Source: Candidatus Melainabacteria bacterium | Lineage (GTDB): Bacteria; Cyanobacteriota; Vampirovibrionia; Obscuribacterales; Obscuribacteraceae | Length of the DNA stretch: 64,000 bases | Direction: 5' to 3' | Assembly (NCBI GenBank): GCA_016699165.1 | Contig: CP064963.1 | Span: 3,472,001 to 3,536,000 of the forward strand | Part shown: one piece after another, positions 20,775 to 29,706 of the stretch | Position numbering within the stretch: position 1 is the first letter of the stretch | Layout: the number at the start of each line of letters is the position of its first letter | Position numbers and translations under genes: made by a program | The notes under the pieces: model-generated | Told to the model about the DNA's origin: nothing | Seen by the model: only the letters and a program-made list of their open reading frames with translations | Databases searched by the model: none

Positions 20775-21146
20775 CTAGTGCTTGTTTTTGATTTGAGCGT
20801 CCCAGCTATTAGCTTGGTTAACACAAGCTTCTCCGGCTAAATGCAGGCCGCCAAGAATGGCTCCAGCAGATGCAATTGCAATTATCTCGGGAGTTTCTGC
20901 CACCACTGCAGCAGTAGTCAGTCCCAAAACAGCGACTGCTTCAAAGCCTTTGCGTGGGTCTTTTTTGATTTCTTCAACAACGCTATTAAGCATTGAAGGT
21001 CCGTGTTTTTGAAAGTCGCCCACAGTCATTTTGCCAAACGCATAGGCGTCTTCGAACAAATTATCGATGGTGCGCATGCCTGGTGACTTGGTATGAAATG
21101 AATTTACGGAATCTGTTTTTGCAAATTGATTTTCGGGGTGTGACAT
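20775..21146 (-). CDS. Small conserved-looking protein with a hydrophobic C-terminal half
   Basis: This 123-residue protein starts at an ATG preceded by a good AGGAGA ribosome-binding site. The first half is polar (D-N-L-F-E-D-A-Y-A-F-G-K, then an amphipathic helix). The second half, residues about 70-105, is an Ala/Gly/Val-rich hydrophobic stretch broken by one Pro-Glu, which could be a membrane hairpin or a membrane-inserting segment. A single Cys sits near the end. It converges on the giant gene with only a few bases between stop codons. I recognise no family. Being a partner or immunity-type protein for the giant product is possible only by position, and opposite orientation weakens that idea. 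Confidence 0.65.
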   Translation of the reverse strand: MSHPENQFAKTDSVNSFHTKSPGMRTIDNLFEDAYAFGKMTVGDFQKHGPSMLNSVVEEIKKDPRKGFEAVAVLGLTTAAVVAETPEIIAIASAGAILGGLHLAGEACVNQANSWDAQIKNKH

Positions 21147-21228
21147 TTCGCTTCTCCTTGAATTGCTAATCGCAATATCAATTTAAGCGAGCACTTGCTT
21201 GGAAACACTGTTCAATTGCACAGTCTTA

Positions 21229-22314
21229 TTATGAGAATGGACCTGCAATGCCGGTTCCGTAGTTGTTCATGATTTGCTCAGCTTGGTTTGAAAAATCGTT
21301 TGCTTCTTGTGGGCGTTTTAGTTTAAACAACAAATCTGCATATGCCTTTAGTGAAACGGCATATAGTGGAGGAAAGCCGGCGTTCTTTCTGATTTTGCAG
21401 CATTGAAGAAAAAAGTCTTCTGCTTCCTCATAACGATTTAAATCTACGTAAACACTAGCCAAGGAAAATGCACTGGCTGCTACTTGTAAATGATTTTCTC
21501 CCAAGACTTCTTTTCTTAGGTTGAAGGCTTTTTGGTATAAGAGCTCTGCCTGGGCGAATTTTCCCCATGATTTGAAAAGATCACCAAGCAAATTGAAACC
21601 ATCAGAAACTAATGGATGTTTAGGCCAGAGTTCGTTTAGTTCAAGCAAAATTCCCTGGCGCAACAACTCTTCCGCTTCATTGTAACGGCCCTGTTTATAG
21701 TGCTGCATGGCAAGATGAATAAAACCGAAAAGCAGCTGGCGAGTGTCGCTGATGCTTAGAGCCGATATATCAATTTTTAAGAGCGATTGAGCACATTTGA
21801 AGTGTGAATCATCAAATTCGCCTTTTGGAGCTAAATCGAATGCCTTTCTTTGTACTATTGCCAGGGCAAAATGAGTTATTGCCACCACTTGGTGATCACG
21901 TCCAAGTCTGTTTTTATATCCATAAAGACTAGCATTTAGAATTCTTTCTGCTTGGTCAAAATTTTGCTGGATAAAGTGAAGACCTGCCAGATAATTATTC
22001 AACTCGATTGTTTTTAAGTCATTTTCACCATAATGACTTGTGCATAGTTCGATTGCTTTTCGGTAATAGACTTCGGACTGACTGTATTGATTTTGCACGC
22101 GGTATGTAATGCCCAAGCAATGGTGATTTTTTATGAGGGCGTCTACTATCGGCTGGCTTGGATCCTTTTTCGTTAGCTCAGAAATAATTTGATTGTAGTA
22201 ATTGACCGCGCCTTCATACTCTTTGTTGCTATGACAAAGAATGGCGAGTTGCTCAAGCTCGTTAATGCTGTTCTTCATCACATTATTGACTTGAAGTTGA
22301 TTAATTTGTTCCAT
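21229..22314 (-). CDS. Tetratricopeptide repeat protein (kinesin-light-chain type)
   Basis: This 361-residue protein is built almost entirely of TPR helix pairs of about 42 residues, the length usual in kinesin-light-chain/TPR_12 arrays. Typical elements are Y-x-x-A-I-E-L, L-G-x-x-H-x-x-V-A and Y-x-E-A-E-x-L-x-x-Q. There is no signal peptide or transmembrane segment, so it is probably a cytoplasmic scaffold. An alternative start is Met13 (ATG ending at 22278). It follows the small hydrophobic gene on the same strand after an ~80-bp gap. Partners cannot be inferred from sequence. Confidence 0.85.
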   Translation of the reverse strand: MEQINQLQVNNVMKNSINELEQLAILCHSNKEYEGAVNYYNQIISELTKKDPSQPIVDALIKNHHCLGITYRVQNQYSQSEVYYRKAIELCTSHYGENDLKTIELNNYLAGLHFIQQNFDQAERILNASLYGYKNRLGRDHQVVAITHFALAIVQRKAFDLAPKGEFDDSHFKCAQSLLKIDISALSISDTRQLLFGFIHLAMQHYKQGRYNEAEELLRQGILLELNELWPKHPLVSDGFNLLGDLFKSWGKFAQAELLYQKAFNLRKEVLGENHLQVAASAFSLASVYVDLNRYEEAEDFFLQCCKIRKNAGFPPLYAVSLKAYADLLFKLKRPQEANDFSNQAEQIMNNYGTGIAGPFS

Positions 22315-22415
22315 TCAGGCAAAGGTTCTGGGCTGCTGCTCGCCTTCGTTTTCTTGACCCATCTGACTATCTGACCATGGCTCGTAATGAATAATCTAGT
22401 TAAATATTCCCATTT

Positions 22416-23510
22416 CTAGGACAGTTCCATAAGCCGGGTAATATGGGCTCGGCGCTCTTTGAACTCCTGGCGAGCTTTTAAATAAGTGACAACCATAAGG
22501 GCTAGACTTTTACCTACCTGACGCTCGGCGTCGTCAGAGCCAAGTGGCGGGGCGCCTTCACTCAAGTGCAAATATTTAGTATCTAAACTGATAGCCATAG
22601 AGTGAATATAATGCGCGGCTTGCTGCGGACTTATACCAAAAGGCGTGCGCGCGCTGGACGGCATGTCTTCAATTGCGTCCATGTCCAGCTCGATTGCGAC
22701 CGGGTGCACATCTTGAATATATTTACTTGCTTCTTTTAGACAATCATCAAATGTAGTATTTTTTCGAATGGCAAAATCTTCCCACGAAAGGGTTATGAAT
22801 CCGGCGTCGTCTAAGCGTTTGAGCATATCGAGCGAGTTATAATTTTCGTGCGATCCAAATACACAGTATTTTTTTAGATAGCCAGCAGCATGAGCATAGG
22901 TGAAACCATTGCCACTATGTCGACCTTCCATCAAGCGAAAATCGGCATGAGGGTCGCAATTTATAACTGACAAGCCTAGATCTTTTCGGCCGGTTCTTTT
23001 GCGTAGCGATTTTAAAACGCCTTCTATAATAGGAAAGGAGTTATTGTTTCCACCGCCAATTACAATTGGCTCAAGACCAGCATCGGCAATTGCTTCAATT
23101 ATTGGTGCCACACGCTCGTCTAATTTTTTACATAATTGGCGCAAGCCATCAATGTCGTCACTGCTTGCTTCAAGCATTAAATCTTCGACTGCTATCTCGC
23201 CGAGTATGAGCACTTTGCCTGCATCCATAAAGGCATTGTGTTGCATATTGAGAAAATATTGAAGAAAGGCCTCTGGTCCTTTGTTAGACCCGGCGCGTCC
23301 AAGATTGGCTCTGGGTCCAATGTCTTCTGGAATGAGCAAAATGCAGTGAAGGGCGCCTTCTTTATGTGCCGCGTCTAGACGCGCTTGCAGTGTCTCTAGC
23401 TCTTGGGTAACTTTGACCCCTTCGCCTAATTTGCTTTCACCAAGGCGAGAACTGGTGTATTTAGCCAGGTCGGCTTTGGTGTAGAGTTTTGCTGTGATAC
23501 TTGATTGCAT
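22416..23510 (-). CDS. Arginase/agmatinase/formiminoglutamase-fold protein with an altered metal site
   Basis: This 364-residue protein has the ureohydrolase layout. D-P-H-A-D at 186-190 and L-D-M-D around 276-278 supply five of the six Mn ligands normal for the family. The first ligand block, usually G-G-G-H-N-N or G-G-D-H, reads G-G-G-N-N-N-S, with Asn155 (codon AAC) where the metal-binding His is expected. The N-terminal 60 residues are helical and not typical of arginases. Family members hydrolyse guanidino or formimino groups. This one may bind a single metal, use another substrate or be non-catalytic. It sits upstream of nothing obviously related: threonine aldolase and GDPD precede it on the same strand. 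Confidence 0.85.
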   Translation of the reverse strand: MQSSITAKLYTKADLAKYTSSRLGESKLGEGVKVTQELETLQARLDAAHKEGALHCILLIPEDIGPRANLGRAGSNKGPEAFLQYFLNMQHNAFMDAGKVLILGEIAVEDLMLEASSDDIDGLRQLCKKLDERVAPIIEAIADAGLEPIVIGGGNNNSFPIIEGVLKSLRKRTGRKDLGLSVINCDPHADFRLMEGRHSGNGFTYAHAAGYLKKYCVFGSHENYNSLDMLKRLDDAGFITLSWEDFAIRKNTTFDDCLKEASKYIQDVHPVAIELDMDAIEDMPSSARTPFGISPQQAAHYIHSMAISLDTKYLHLSEGAPPLGSDDAERQVGKSLALMVVTYLKARQEFKERRAHITRLMELS

Positions 23511-23540
23511 GCCGATCTCCGTTAATTTAAAAATTTGAGT

Positions 23541-24596
23541 CTAATCTATTGCTTTGGCAGCAAAAATTAGCGAAATGTTTTTGATGATCGAAGCCACTTC
23601 TTCCATATCTTCTTTGTCTAAGCCAAAGTGTGTAACTGCGCGTGCCATGCGGTTGGGCATCGATGATACAAGCACGCCTTGAGCTTTTAATTGTTTGTGA
23701 AAGTCGATTTTTAAATCTGCTGGTAAATTTACATCAAAGAAAATCATGTTGGTCTGCACACAGGCTAAATCTATTTTGATGCCAGGTATTTCAGCCAGGC
23801 ACGAAGCCAGATATCGAGCGTTTTGATGGTCTTCTTCGAGTCGAGTAAACATATTATCGAGTGCATAGTTGCATGCTGCAGCTAAAATACCTGCCTGACG
23901 CATTCCACCACCAAGGGCTTTACGGGCGCGTTTAGCTTTGTGTATAAAAGATTTGGTACCACAAACAATTGAACCAACTGGTGCTGCCAGTCCCTTAGAA
24001 AAGCATAGCTGCACGCTGTCTACATATTTGGTGAAGGCTTGAAGCGGCTGATTTAACGCGATAGCTGCATTGAAAAGTCTGGCTCCATCTAGATGTGTCG
24101 CCATTTTGTGATTGTAGGCAATCTCTCGCACTTCGCTTAAATACTCGGGTTTGAGTACTTTGCCGTCTTGAGTATTTTCCAGACAAACAAGTTTAGACAC
24201 AGGACAATGCACATCGTCCATACGGACCGAGTTTGAAATATCTTCTAACAACAAAGTTCCATCAATCTGATTTTCAAGCACGCAAGTGCTTACTCCAGCA
24301 AGCGATGCTGCACTTCCCTGCTCCCAGGCAAAAATATGTTGTTTGCGACCGACAATTATTTCATCGCCTCTGTGTGTATGCGCAAGAATAGAAACAAGAT
24401 TTCCTTGGGTTCCACTCGAAACAAATAGAGCTGCTTCTTTGCCAGTTAGAGCCGCGCATTTTTCTTCCAAGGCGTTAATGCTTGGATCTTCGCCATAGAC
24501 ATCGTCACCGACTATTGCTTCTGCCATCACTTTGCGCATTTCGGCGCTGGGTAATGTCACTGTGTCGCTGCGCAAATCGAATATTTTTTCGGTCAT
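23541..24596 (-). CDS. ltaE: Low-specificity L-threonine aldolase
   Basis: This 351-residue PLP enzyme is full length for the family. It opens with D-L-R-S-D-T-V-T-x-P and continues with G-D-D-V-Y-G-E-D-P, S-S-G-T-Q-G-N, H-L-D-G-A-R-L-F-N and the PLP-lysine block S-K-G-L-A-A-P-V-G-S, all hallmarks of threonine aldolases. It cleaves L-threonine or allo-threonine to glycine and acetaldehyde in the cytoplasm. The start codon overlaps the stop of the GDPD gene by four bases, so the two are probably translationally coupled. The arginase-fold gene follows after 30 bases. Confidence 0.95.
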   Translation of the reverse strand: MTEKIFDLRSDTVTLPSAEMRKVMAEAIVGDDVYGEDPSINALEEKCAALTGKEAALFVSSGTQGNLVSILAHTHRGDEIIVGRKQHIFAWEQGSAASLAGVSTCVLENQIDGTLLLEDISNSVRMDDVHCPVSKLVCLENTQDGKVLKPEYLSEVREIAYNHKMATHLDGARLFNAAIALNQPLQAFTKYVDSVQLCFSKGLAAPVGSIVCGTKSFIHKAKRARKALGGGMRQAGILAAACNYALDNMFTRLEEDHQNARYLASCLAEIPGIKIDLACVQTNMIFFDVNLPADLKIDFHKQLKAQGVLVSSMPNRMARAVTHFGLDKEDMEEVASIIKNISLIFAAKAID

Positions 24597-25327
24597 GATT
24601 TCTCCAGTTCTTTGATGGATTGGATAAATGCCATTAGATTTTCGGGATCGTCACTGACGATGCCATCTACTTCTAGTTTAATTAGGCGTGACCAGTCGCG
24701 GTCTGTGTTTGCAACCCAGGCAAAGACTTTGACAGACCCGCTTCGTGCGTCTTCTAACACATCGTCGTTTATATGATCTTTTTGAGCGTGAAAATAAGTG
24801 GCGCCTAAATCGGCACAATAATCCGGCACCGAACTTGGTGCCCCAACCATAAGCAATGCGGTTTGAATTTTGCCTTTCAATTTTTTCAGAACTCTGTGAT
24901 CGAAAGAACTAACCACTACTTTGTTTGTGTCATAGCCTTCAAGCTGCGCCATCAGTTCTTCCTCGATATCTTCATATGAATGAGGAAGATTTTTAATTTC
25001 AATATTGAGCATTATTTGCCCAGAAACAAGATCCAAAACTTCTTGTAGTGTAGGCACTTTCTCGTTTTTAAAAGCAGAGTCGAACCAGGCTCCCGCAGAC
25101 AGTCTTTTGATTTCATCCAGGCTGCAATTTGCCACCGATCCAAAACCGTTGGTGGTGCGCGAAAGATCTTGGTCGTGAAAAACTACCAGTTCGCCAGATT
25201 GCACACGTTGAATATCAAGTTCGATAGCATCCACACCCGCTTCAAGACTTTGTCTGAAAGCCGACATGGTGTTCTCCGGCGCCCAGACTTTGCCTCCACG
25301 ATGGGCAATGATAAGCGGTGTGTGCAT
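24593..25327 (-). CDS. Glycerophosphodiester phosphodiesterase
   Basis: The 244 residues form a complete GDPD TIM barrel: H-R-G-G near the N-terminus, A-P-E-N-T, E-L-D-I-Q and V-V-F-H-D, which contain the catalytic His pair and the Glu/Asp metal ligands. It hydrolyses deacylated phospholipids such as glycerophosphocholine to glycerol 3-phosphate and an alcohol. No signal peptide is present, so it is a UgpQ-like cytoplasmic form. It is coupled with ltaE downstream (four-base overlap) and lies one base after the unknown gene ending at 25329, so the cluster is read as one unit. Confidence 0.93.
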   Translation of the reverse strand: MHTPLIIAHRGGKVWAPENTMSAFRQSLEAGVDAIELDIQRVQSGELVVFHDQDLSRTTNGFGSVANCSLDEIKRLSAGAWFDSAFKNEKVPTLQEVLDLVSGQIMLNIEIKNLPHSYEDIEEELMAQLEGYDTNKVVVSSFDHRVLKKLKGKIQTALLMVGAPSSVPDYCADLGATYFHAQKDHINDDVLEDARSGSVKVFAWVANTDRDWSRLIKLEVDGIVSDDPENLMAFIQSIKELEKS

Positions 25328-25328
25328 T

Positions 25329-25826
25329 CTAGATTATATTGAGCGATTTTTGCGGTTTGATGAAGCCCATGTCGACGGTGACGATAAGCTTTGGTGGCTT
25401 CACTTCAATTTTGTCGAGCGGCACTTCTAAACCGTGTTCGACTCCAAGCAGACCGTCGATTTTTTTCAGAACCAGGACACCCTTTTCTTCGGCTACATCA
25501 AAAGTGACTACATTTTCTTTTTTGATAAAAATATCGCCTAGCTGCTCTTTGGTCGGATGCTGGTTGGTTATTTTAATTGTGTTTGCAGTGCGTGTGATTT
25601 TCACCACCGCAGCCGAAATCGCTTTGATAATCTGCGGAATAGCTTCGTGCGAGCCGAATGTCTCGACCATAACTCGCTCGACGAGCACGCCTTCAAGCGG
25701 CTCATTTTCTGGACGCTGATGCAAAAACTTGATTACTCCCGTAAAAGGGTCGGAAGCGGCGGCAACGATGCGCTTTGCTTCGTCGATGATTGCTTGAGCG
25801 TCGAGCGATGTATTTTCGGTTGTCAC
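25329..25826 (-). CDS. Unknown protein, first gene of the GDPD/ltaE cluster
   Basis: This 165-residue soluble protein starts at GTG with a GGGGA-type site upstream. The N-terminal half is helical and the C-terminal half is beta-rich, with alternating short strands (V-V-T-F-D-V, V-L-V-L-K-K-I-D, K-L-I-V-T-V-D). There is no signal peptide, Cys or clear motif. I do not recognise the family. It lies head to head with kdsB, 177 bases away, and immediately precedes GDPD. Confidence 0.75.
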   Translation of the reverse strand: MTTENTSLDAQAIIDEAKRIVAAASDPFTGVIKFLHQRPENEPLEGVLVERVMVETFGSHEAIPQIIKAISAAVVKITRTANTIKITNQHPTKEQLGDIFIKKENVVTFDVAEEKGVLVLKKIDGLLGVEHGLEVPLDKIEVKPPKLIVTVDMGFIKPQKSLNII

Positions 25827-26003
25827 AGAAAAATCCCCACATGTGTTAGAAGGAGGATTTTACTACATTTATATGTCTAGAATTAGCCCATTTTAAGTAA
25901 GCTATAAGCTTGATGTTTGCTCATTTTGACCGCTTCACGCTGGGTTGTGCAGCTAAGATACTCTAAAATACTATGTTTAACCGGTTCAGTGAGAAATGAA
26001 AAA

Positions 26004-26768
26004 GTGTCTTTGAAGTCAGAACAAGTTGCCATAATCATCCCCGCAAGGTACGCCTCTACTCGTTTTCCGGGTAAGCCTTTGTGCTCGATTAATGGAACGA
26101 CAATGATTGAGCATGTCTATAAGCGTGCTCAAAAGTCGAAGCTTGCATCCAAAGTAATAGTCGCAACCGACGACGAGCGCATTGCAAGGGCAGTTGAAGC
26201 ATTCGATGGCGAGTATCTTATGACTCGTTCCGACCATGCCACAGGCACAGACCGCCTGGCTGAAGTGGCAAAGAAAATGCCCGAAATCGAAGTAATAGTA
26301 AATGTGCAGGGCGATGAGCCCTTAATTGACCCTGCCAACATCGACAAAGCGATTGAGCCTCTGATGAGCGACGCCAATGTCAAGATGTCTACTTTGGCAT
26401 ACGAGATGACTCAAGAGCAGGAAATGCAAAGTCCTCAAATTGTAAAAGTGGTGCTCGACAACGACGGGTTTGCTCTCTATTTTTCACGCGCAGCCATTCC
26501 TTTTTATAGGGATAATACTGGTGATTCAGTGACAAGATTGGGACATACTGGCTTATACGTTTACAGGCGTCAGTGTTTGCTCGATATTGCCATGATGCCT
26601 GTAGCTAAGCTAGAACAAGCAGAACAGCTGGAACAATTGAGAGCTTTGCAAAATGGTATTAAAATCAAAGTTGTTATTGCGAAGCGGGCAGCACCAGCAG
26701 TTGATCTTCCTGGCGATGTTTTGAAAATCGAAAAAATTATGAGCGAATTAGGAGCTGTATCAAAATGA
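26004..26768 (+). CDS. kdsB: 3-deoxy-manno-octulosonate cytidylyltransferase
   Basis: It activates Kdo as CMP-Kdo for LPS inner-core synthesis. Visible motifs are I-P-A-R-Y-A-S-T-R-F-P-G-K-P-L at the N-terminus, V-N-V-Q-G-D-E-P-L-I, G-H-T-G-L-Y-V-Y-R and E-Q-L-E-Q-L-R-A-L-x-N-G, all standard for KdsB. The frame is open upstream to 25917, but the family starts just before the I-P-A-R motif, so GTG 26004 is chosen (GTG 25989 is an alternative); this gives about 254 residues, the usual size. It overlaps the next exported-protein gene by four bases. The gene is evidence for an LPS-bearing outer membrane. Confidence 0.95.
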   Translation: MSLKSEQVAIIIPARYASTRFPGKPLCSINGTTMIEHVYKRAQKSKLASKVIVATDDERIARAVEAFDGEYLMTRSDHATGTDRLAEVAKKMPEIEVIVNVQGDEPLIDPANIDKAIEPLMSDANVKMSTLAYEMTQEQEMQSPQIVKVVLDNDGFALYFSRAAIPFYRDNTGDSVTRLGHTGLYVYRRQCLLDIAMMPVAKLEQAEQLEQLRALQNGIKIKVVIAKRAAPAVDLPGDVLKIEKIMSELGAVSK

Positions 26769-27601
26769 AAAAGCAAAAAATAAATCTCATTGCTATGTCA
26801 TTGATTCTCTCTGGTCTTTCAGTTGCACCATGTGTCGCTGCACCTTTCAGACAAGGTGATTCGCGCTTGCCTCGATATGCTCCTGCAGGGGCTAAAAATC
26901 TTGCTCCGGCAGGAACGATGGATCCTAAAAATGTACCTGACTTTGCAGCCAGTCAGAAAGATTTGAGTTCAGGTCAATTATCTGGTGGTGGTTCAATAAA
27001 TGGATCAGTACCTGGAACAGCATTGAGAGCCGATCTATCTTCGTCTACAGTGCCTGTATCTACAAGATTTAAACTGGTACTGGAAAGCGCAGTCGATGCG
27101 CGCACAAGTAAACCCGGTGATATTTTCGAAGCGCATGTCAAAGACGACATGTATCTTGGCACTACACTCTTGCTGCCTCGCGGCACTCTCGTGCGTGGAC
27201 GAGTGGCAAACGTAGTGAAGCCAAGACTCTTGAGTCGAGCTGCAAAAATTGGACTGCGTCTTGAGCAAATGGTGACACCTGCAGGCGATGTCACACCGCT
27301 TGATGCCATGCTTGAATTCAAAAAGGGCATGACTAACAAAAGAGGCGAATTAGATCCTGGCACCAGTTTTGGTACCAGAGTAGAAAAGAATGTTCGCAGT
27401 GTCACCGGCATAAATGAAGACGGCAAAAACAACAACGCATTGCTTGCCGCTAACATTGCCACTCTTGGAGCCCCTGCTGTTGCCACCGCACTTGGAAGCT
27501 CTGCCATTGCTCTCTTTTCGCAAGGAGACAATGTGAGCCTTGCACCTGGACAGGAGCTAGAGCTGCAATTGACCAACGACCTTGGTGTCCAGCTCAACTA
27601 A
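26765..27601 (+). CDS. Exported beta-rich protein of unknown function, coupled to kdsB
   Basis: This 278-residue protein starts in an ATGA overlap with kdsB. It has a signal peptide ending near V-A-A-P (residues 1-26), a Pro/Gly/Ser-rich linker and a beta-rich core: K-P-G-D-I-F-E-A, L-L-L-P-R-G-T-L-V-R-G-R-V and a closing L-A-P-G-Q-E-L-E-L-Q-L. The P-x-G-T-x-V-x-G-x-V pattern recalls the TrbI/VirB10-like beta domain found in many stand-alone exported proteins, but the match is only by eye. The overlap with an LPS gene hints at an envelope role. Confidence 0.8.
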   Translation: MKKQKINLIAMSLILSGLSVAPCVAAPFRQGDSRLPRYAPAGAKNLAPAGTMDPKNVPDFAASQKDLSSGQLSGGGSINGSVPGTALRADLSSSTVPVSTRFKLVLESAVDARTSKPGDIFEAHVKDDMYLGTTLLLPRGTLVRGRVANVVKPRLLSRAAKIGLRLEQMVTPAGDVTPLDAMLEFKKGMTNKRGELDPGTSFGTRVEKNVRSVTGINEDGKNNNALLAANIATLGAPAVATALGSSAIALFSQGDNVSLAPGQELELQLTNDLGVQLN

Positions 27602-27693
27602 AGACCTACCAGGTTGGAGTTTTATCCGGTTCGGTCCTCTGGAATCTGGGTATTTTAATAAATGTAGCCGTTAGTTTTGTGGAGCTGTCACAT

Positions 27694-29685
27694 ATGACTG
27701 CTGGAGCCGGAAGCGAATCAAAACCAGACGAAGTTGCACCGTCATCGGGCGCTCCAGTACGGGATAATTTTGATTTTGATCTCTCTTATTTAAGTAGGCA
27801 GAATTTAGATACTTTCAAGGTTTCTACTTCTGTCGACTCAGTGTTAGGTAATCAGTTCGGAATTACCGACTCAAGCACTCTGGGCAAAGACACCCGCCCT
27901 ACCTGGAATTTTCTTGGCTTGCGAGACCCAGGCGAAAGATTCTCAGGCATCAACCTTTTCGCGGCTAAAACACAAGAGCTTAAAGCCGACGCTCCAGCCA
28001 CTTCAGTCGGAAATCTCTTCCGGAAAATTTCTGAAAATGCGCTCGATCCGGCTAATGGCGGTAATTTGGCAGATGTCGAGAAAGCTTTCAAAGATAAATT
28101 GGGACCTAATTCCCCTTTCAGCGTTAAACTCGACGAAACAGGCAGGACGCTCACCTTAAGCAGAGTTGGGGCTGACGGAAGACCGATAGAGATTACCCGC
28201 TTCACCCAAAATGAAACTTCGAAAGAAAGTGGTTACAGGCTAGCTTTAAAGTTGCAAGACTTTAGCAACATGAGCCAAAGAAGCTTTTTCTTCTCTCAAG
28301 CTTTGCCTGGCATTCTCGACAAGGTACCGTTAGATCAACGACAGCAGTTCGTCGATGGTTTCAATTCCAGAATGGCAGAGATGAAAGCAGGCAAAGTTCC
28401 TATGGCAAATGGACTTGGCGAGCTTTCCTACCTTCCCGATTCTCAAATGCTAAAAATGGATACCAATAATGGTCCAATATACGGGGCTCCTGAGGCTAAA
28501 GCGCGAGACACTAGAGAAGCAGTCACGATAAGCGAAGCCAGAAAGAATTTAGCAGCCGAAAAACCAGTTAGCGAAGTGAGTCCTGCCGTTCTTGAATCTG
28601 CCAGAAAGCTAGGAATCGCTCCTGAACAAATTACTGCTCTGGGAGATTTAGAAAGACGATTTTTCACAGGGATGATGACTGCCAAGACTCCTGAAGAACG
28701 GCTAAAGGTGGTCAGCGACACAATAAAGCAAGAATTTCCCGGTGGTTTTGGAAGTTTGAGGCTTACTATTCCTGATGTCGGCGGTCAACCACGTGAATTT
28801 CATCTGGAAGTTAGGGACCGAAAAGCCAATGAATGGTCGAGAGTGGTTGATGCAAGCGTATTGAGTCCAGCCGATCTGGAATTAGCCAGAGCGGACAAGA
28901 GCGGAAGAACAAAAATAGAAAAAGATGCTTCTGGACGAGAGCAAGTTTTTTATAAAGAACAGGAAGACGTTGTTCCAGGAGCCTTATCCAATATTCTTGT
29001 TTATTCCAAGGATAGAGGCGTGCCTCGTGTAGTTATGCGTGGGGCTGAGTTTGCCGACGGAGCGTTTGGTCGTTTACCCCCGGTCAAGCATCAAGAACTC
29101 GTCAATACAGCTTTAGCTACAAGTGACACCATACGCCCAGGATATCGGACAATCCAAGAAGATAGGTCTATGCCGATAATGGGAACTTATTGGACTGATA
29201 GAATGGCTGGTAAAACCATTGTTGGTGGACTAGATAACGATCCACGTTTGGCCGATAGTAATCTTTCGTTAGAGCAGTACGCTAGCCATAGAAATCAAAT
29301 AATTAACGGTGAAAGTGCGACTTTCTTCCGAGTGCCTTTTAAGATTAATCAGTTGGAACCCTCTGGACTAAAGGTTTTACGCGATGCATCATCAACAAAA
29401 GACCAAGTAGTCAAAGCCGCTCGAGATGTTGTAAATTTGGTCACCGAAGGACAAGACGCTGATTTCGCGAAAAAATTTATTTCTGAATTTGCAAAGTTAT
29501 CACCCAAAATGGCTGAATTAGTAAAGCCCTTCATCTCGGAAATGATAAACAAATTGCCCGCGAATATCAGAGCCGAAATTGGCCAGCACGCTCAGGAGTT
29601 AGAAGCTGACTTGCCTCCAAATAGAAAACAAAGAACAAAGTTCGTTTCTCAAGCCTTGCGAAGAGCTGCTGTAAGAAGAGCATAG
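27694..29685 (+). CDS. Large orphan protein (663 residues)
   Basis: The chosen ATG follows GGAG at nine bases; a GTG 15 bases upstream (27679) is the alternative. There is no signal peptide and no transmembrane segment. Residues 1-60 are polar and acidic. The middle mixes strands and helices: L-T-L-S-R-V-G-A-D-G-R-P, a helical stretch near 280-330, and F-H-L-E-V-R-D-R. The C-terminal 120 residues are helical and end in a very basic tail (R-K-Q-R-T-K ... R-R-A). I recognise no family. It is transcribed alone, convergent with the GntP permease gene. Confidence 0.8.
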   Translation: MTAGAGSESKPDEVAPSSGAPVRDNFDFDLSYLSRQNLDTFKVSTSVDSVLGNQFGITDSSTLGKDTRPTWNFLGLRDPGERFSGINLFAAKTQELKADAPATSVGNLFRKISENALDPANGGNLADVEKAFKDKLGPNSPFSVKLDETGRTLTLSRVGADGRPIEITRFTQNETSKESGYRLALKLQDFSNMSQRSFFFSQALPGILDKVPLDQRQQFVDGFNSRMAEMKAGKVPMANGLGELSYLPDSQMLKMDTNNGPIYGAPEAKARDTREAVTISEARKNLAAEKPVSEVSPAVLESARKLGIAPEQITALGDLERRFFTGMMTAKTPEERLKVVSDTIKQEFPGGFGSLRLTIPDVGGQPREFHLEVRDRKANEWSRVVDASVLSPADLELARADKSGRTKIEKDASGREQVFYKEQEDVVPGALSNILVYSKDRGVPRVVMRGAEFADGAFGRLPPVKHQELVNTALATSDTIRPGYRTIQEDRSMPIMGTYWTDRMAGKTIVGGLDNDPRLADSNLSLEQYASHRNQIINGESATFFRVPFKINQLEPSGLKVLRDASSTKDQVVKAARDVVNLVTEGQDADFAKKFISEFAKLSPKMAELVKPFISEMINKLPANIRAEIGQHAQELEADLPPNRKQRTKFVSQALRRAAVRRA

Positions 29686-29706
29686 CAGTCGAGTAAGCTT
29701 CTCTAG

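Noticed and set aside
26974..27597. 207-codon minus-strand frame opposite the exported kdsB-linked gene
   Set aside because: The plus-strand protein has a signal peptide and operon overlap; the antisense product is a Ser/Leu/Arg-rich shadow.
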